DNA from: an uncultured Parabacteroides sp.
GTDB lineage: Bacteria > Bacteroidota > Bacteroidia > Bacteroidales > Tannerellaceae
Direction: 5' to 3'
NCBI GenBank assembly: GCA_937890135.1
Contig: CALBYC010000229.1
Coordinates: 1-16,880 of the forward strand
Length of the DNA stretch: 16,880 nt
Shown: piece by piece, positions 15,432-16,880 of the stretch
Numbering within the stretch: position 1 is the first letter of the stretch
How the letters are laid out: each line of letters starts with the position of its first letter
Made by a program: the position numbers and the translations under genes
Notes under the pieces: generated by a model
Told to the model about the DNA's origin: nothing
The model's database searches: none
Seen by the model: the letters and a program-made list of their open reading frames with translations, nothing else

Positions 15432-15457
15432 AGCGTTTTTTTGGGAAGTGAAGTATA

Positions 15458-15549
15458 GGGTAAAGGCAGGGTAAAGACTGCAAACAACCACTCTGATTAT
15501 CATATATGTAGCGAATATTACTTCATAGCTCCGTTTTTGCAGCCTTACC
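15458..15549. repeat. Direct and inverted repeats upstream of the integrase
   Basis: GGGTAAAG occurs twice in tandem (15458-15465 and 15469-15476). The second lies in GGTAAAGACTGCAAACAACC (15470-15489), which returns as an imperfect inverted copy at 15531-15549; the complement there reads GGTAAGGCTGCAAAAACGG. Clusters of short direct and inverted repeats next to an integrase are typical of arm-type Int and excisionase binding sites, but no binding is shown. Confidence 0.5.
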
Positions 15550-15553
15550 TTTG
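15546..15553 (+). promoter_or_regulatory. Candidate -7 box upstream of the integrase
   Basis: TACCTTTG matches TAnnTTTG 72 bases before the integrase ATG. A second match, TATTTTTG (15563-15570), lies inside the left arm of the inverted repeat. Neither has a clear -33 element at 19-21 bases. Either could drive the integrase, and the second would put the promoter under any protein bound to the repeat. Confidence 0.35.
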
Positions 15554-15562
15554 GCGTTGTCA

Positions 15563-15621
15563 TATTTTTGTTGTTATTTTGTTGCTCGTTAATTCATCAG
15601 CAACAAATAGCAACAAAAATA
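15563..15621. repeat. Long imperfect inverted repeat just before the integrase start
   Basis: The left arm (15563-15586) has the core TTGTTGTTATTTTGTTGC. The right arm (15599-15621) has the core GCAACAAATAGCAACAA, whose complement is TTGTTGCTATTTGTTGC. The arms match over ~23 positions with one mismatch and one single-base gap, around a 12-base spacer. The right arm ends 4 bases before the integrase ATG. Possible roles are recombinase binding sites, an operator for integrase autoregulation, or an RNA hairpin that masks the start codon. Confidence 0.75.
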
Positions 15622-15625
15622 TTAT

Positions 15626-16624
15626 ATGGCAGATGCAAAAGAACCAATCAGATTAAGAAAGCGTAAAATGGCATCGGGGAACACCTCCCTGTACCTTGAC
15701 ATCTATCTTGATGGCAGACGCACGTATGAGTATCTCAAACTCTATCTCATTCCCGAGACGAGCAGAAAGGACAAAGAGAAAAACAGACAGACCCTCCGCC
15801 TTGCCGAAGCAATCAAGGCAAAGCGAGTGGTTGAAGTTCAGAACGGCAAGTTCGGTTTCGAGAGTGAGTATAAACTTGATACCAACTTCCTTAATTACTA
15901 TCGCCACCTGTGCGAGCAACGGCATAACACAGAGGGGTCGCTTGGTAATTGGGGCAATTGGTGGAGCGCACTAAAGCACCTCGAAAGGTATTGCCGTGCC
16001 AATATGACATTTCGAGAGGTAACACCCGAATGGGTACAGGGTTTCAAAGACTACCTTGACCACACGGCAAGAGTAAAGGATAAGCGCAAGCACATAACAA
16101 CGGATTATGACTTAAAACCGCTCTCACAGAACAGCAAGGTCAGTTATTTCAATAAGGTGCGTGCCTGTATCAACCAAGCCTTTGAGGATAGAATAATACC
16201 GCACAATCCTCTGCGTGGTGTTGAGGGCTTCAAGACGGAAGAAAAGGAACGTGTTTACCTTACAATAGAAGAGGTCAGAGCAATGGCAGAGGGCGAATGT
16301 CGTTTCCCAGTCTTAAAACGAGCCTTCCTGTTTTCCTGTCTGACAGGCTTACGGAAGAGCGACATTGAGAAGATGCGTTGGTCAGAGGTCAGACAGGAGG
16401 GTAATTTTACACGCATCATCTTCAAGCAGAAAAAGACAGGCGGACAGGAGTATTTGGATATAAGCCCCGAAGCTGTGCCATACATCGGTCAGAGGGGCGA
16501 AGATGAAGATTTGGTATTCCGTGGCTTCCAATACTCCGCATACTTGCTGACAGAGTTAAAAGCATGGGCTATGCGATGTGGCATCACAAAACCGATAACT
16601 TTTCACTCATCAAGATATAGGTGA
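15626..16624 (+). CDS. Site-specific tyrosine recombinase (integrase), C-terminally truncated
   Basis: A 332-residue fragment of a Bacteroides-type integrase from an integrative element. Residues 5-90 form the arm-DNA-binding domain (IRLRKRKMASGNTSLYLDIYLDG). Residues ~100-195 are the SAM-like core-binding domain, and the catalytic domain starts at ~205. The first catalytic arginine is Arg243 (TGLRKSDI), the beta-hairpin lysine is at 269/270 (FKQKKTGG), and the HxxR box is His327-Ser-Ser-Arg330 (ITFHSSR). Intact relatives continue HSSRHTFAT... and carry the second His/Trp and the nucleophilic tyrosine some 50-70 residues on. Here the frame reads HSSR-Tyr-Arg-stop and the DNA turns AT-rich. 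The nucleophile is therefore missing and the protein should be inactive in recombination. The break most likely reflects insertion of another element at about 16614-16616. Confidence 0.88.
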   Translation: MADAKEPIRLRKRKMASGNTSLYLDIYLDGRRTYEYLKLYLIPETSRKDKEKNRQTLRLAEAIKAKRVVEVQNGKFGFESEYKLDTNFLNYYRHLCEQRHNTEGSLGNWGNWWSALKHLERYCRANMTFREVTPEWVQGFKDYLDHTARVKDKRKHITTDYDLKPLSQNSKVSYFNKVRACINQAFEDRIIPHNPLRGVEGFKTEEKERVYLTIEEVRAMAEGECRFPVLKRAFLFSCLTGLRKSDIEKMRWSEVRQEGNFTRIIFKQKKTGGQEYLDISPEAVPYIGQRGEDEDLVFRGFQYSAYLLTELKAWAMRCGITKPITFHSSRYR

Positions 16625-16663
16625 TTTTGTTTGGTGTTGAAAATCAACAGATTACCTATATCT
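16613..16663. repeat. Hairpin-forming inverted repeat at the integrase break point
   Basis: The arms AGATATAGGTGAT (16613-16625) and ATTACCTATATCT (16651-16663) pair over 13 positions with one mismatch. An inner GATTTT (16623-16628) / AAAATC (16640-16645) pair can extend the structure. The left arm begins inside the integrase HSSR arginine codon region. It may be a terminal hairpin of an insertion sequence that blocks read-through from outside. Confidence 0.65.
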
Positions 16664-16750
16664 ATTTTATTCAAGGTAACGATTTAGAAACCAGCTAACA
16701 ACATAAAACTGCATATTTTTACTAAATCATCAGAACGCCTTTTCTGAGTG

Positions 16751-16780
16751 CAAAGATATAAAACTTTGTTGTAATACCAA
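16751..16780 (-). promoter_or_regulatory. Outward (leftward) Bacteroides-type promoter in the inserted DNA
   Basis: Reading the minus strand, TTG (16780-16778), a 19-base spacer and TATCTTTG (16758-16751) match the Bacteroides -33 TTTG / -7 TAnnTTTG arrangement with correct spacing. This is the best promoter in the window. It points out of the presumed IS into the truncated integrase, antisense to it and toward mnmE. Confidence 0.55.
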
Positions 16781-16813
16781 CTGAAAAATCTGTTTTTCTG
16801 CATTTTTATCCTG

Positions 16814-16821
16814 TATTTTTG
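16814..16821 (+). promoter_or_regulatory. Candidate rightward -7 box for the gene starting at 16866
   Basis: TATTTTTG fits TAnnTTTG and lies 44 bases before the ATG at 16866. A weak -33-like TCTG (16789-16792) is 21 bases upstream. The region is AT-rich, so this is a tentative call. Confidence 0.3.
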
Positions 16822-16865
16822 GGGAGTGTAGAGTCCAACAACAAGTGCAAAATTAAGGAAAGTGC

Positions 16866-16880
16866 ATGAAGAATCTATTC
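16866..16880 (+). CDS. Possible start of a gene (transposase?) cut by the window end
   Basis: An ATG at 16866 preceded by AAGGAA opens a frame (Met-Lys-Asn-Leu-Phe) that runs off the window. Its position ~250 bases inside the presumed inserted element suits a transposase start, but five residues do not allow identification. Confidence 0.3.

Larger units (their letters stand above)
16616..16880. mobile_element. Probable left end of a second inserted element (IS-like), continuing beyond the window
   Basis: From about 16616 the sequence leaves integrase coding abruptly and becomes AT-rich and noncoding for ~250 bases. It begins with a hairpin-forming inverted repeat, carries a good leftward Bacteroides promoter (16751-16780), and has a possible short coding start at 16866. 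This is what one expects at the end of an insertion sequence that disrupted the integrase. The family cannot be assigned and the exact boundary is uncertain by a few bases. The alternative is a deletion junction. Confidence 0.55.

Noticed and set aside
15432..15625. A tRNA gene as the integration target
   Set aside because: No cloverleaf or T-arm sequence (GGTTCGAATCC-like) is visible in the gap or near the mnmE end on either strand.
16613..16663. Invertible (phase-variable) DNA segment driven by the adjacent integrase
   Set aside because: The inverted arms are only 25 bases apart, too close to flank a useful invertible segment, and the integrase lacks its catalytic tyrosine.

Overview
The window looks like chromosome of a gut-type Bacteroidales bacterium (Bacteroides/Parabacteroides-like; genus not resolved). 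The reasons are the close match of the GH84 enzyme to the Bacteroides thetaiotaomicron O-GlcNAcase family, a Bacteroidetes-type dihydroorotase with a DDQVHFREPG motif, several TAnnTTTG-type -7 promoter boxes, and a Bacteroides-style tyrosine recombinase. By eye the left half is GC-richer than the right half, and the last 260 bases are very AT-rich. No GC calculation was run.

Layout. (1) 1-395: 3' end of a bile-acid:sodium-symporter-like membrane protein, then a strong terminator hairpin (472-505). (2) 514-1925, minus: an HD-domain hydrolase followed by a short-chain dehydrogenase. (3) 2030-3376, plus: dihydroorotase (pyrC), divergent from the HD gene. (4) 3377-3489: a convergent gap holding three related copies of a ~20-base repeat that form alternative hairpins. 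(5) 11301 to 3490, minus: a tight run of four genes, namely secreted GH84 N-acetylglucosaminidase, UPF1/IGHMBP2-like SF1 helicase, Cof-type HAD phosphatase, and a large FAD plus Fe-S dehydrogenase. Gaps are about 7, 1 and 13 bases. (6) 11457-12233, plus: a second Cof-type HAD phosphatase, divergent from GH84. (7) 12234-12526: noncoding, with several small palindromes and a weak terminator. (8) 12527-15431, plus: a PRiA4-ORF3-like protein, miaA and mnmE. The last two both make tRNA anticodon-loop modifications. (9) 15432-16880: mobile DNA. An integrase lies directly behind the mnmE 3' end and its upstream region is full of direct and inverted repeats. The integrase gene is cut off just after its HxxR motif, at a junction with AT-rich DNA that looks like the end of a second inserted element (probably an insertion sequence) running off the window.

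Most of the window is ordinary chromosome. The most informative part is the right end, where a candidate integrative element uses the mnmE 3' end as its junction (the same gene end used by Salmonella genomic island 1) and has itself been broken by a later insertion. I did not find convincing evidence for a wholly new multi-gene system.
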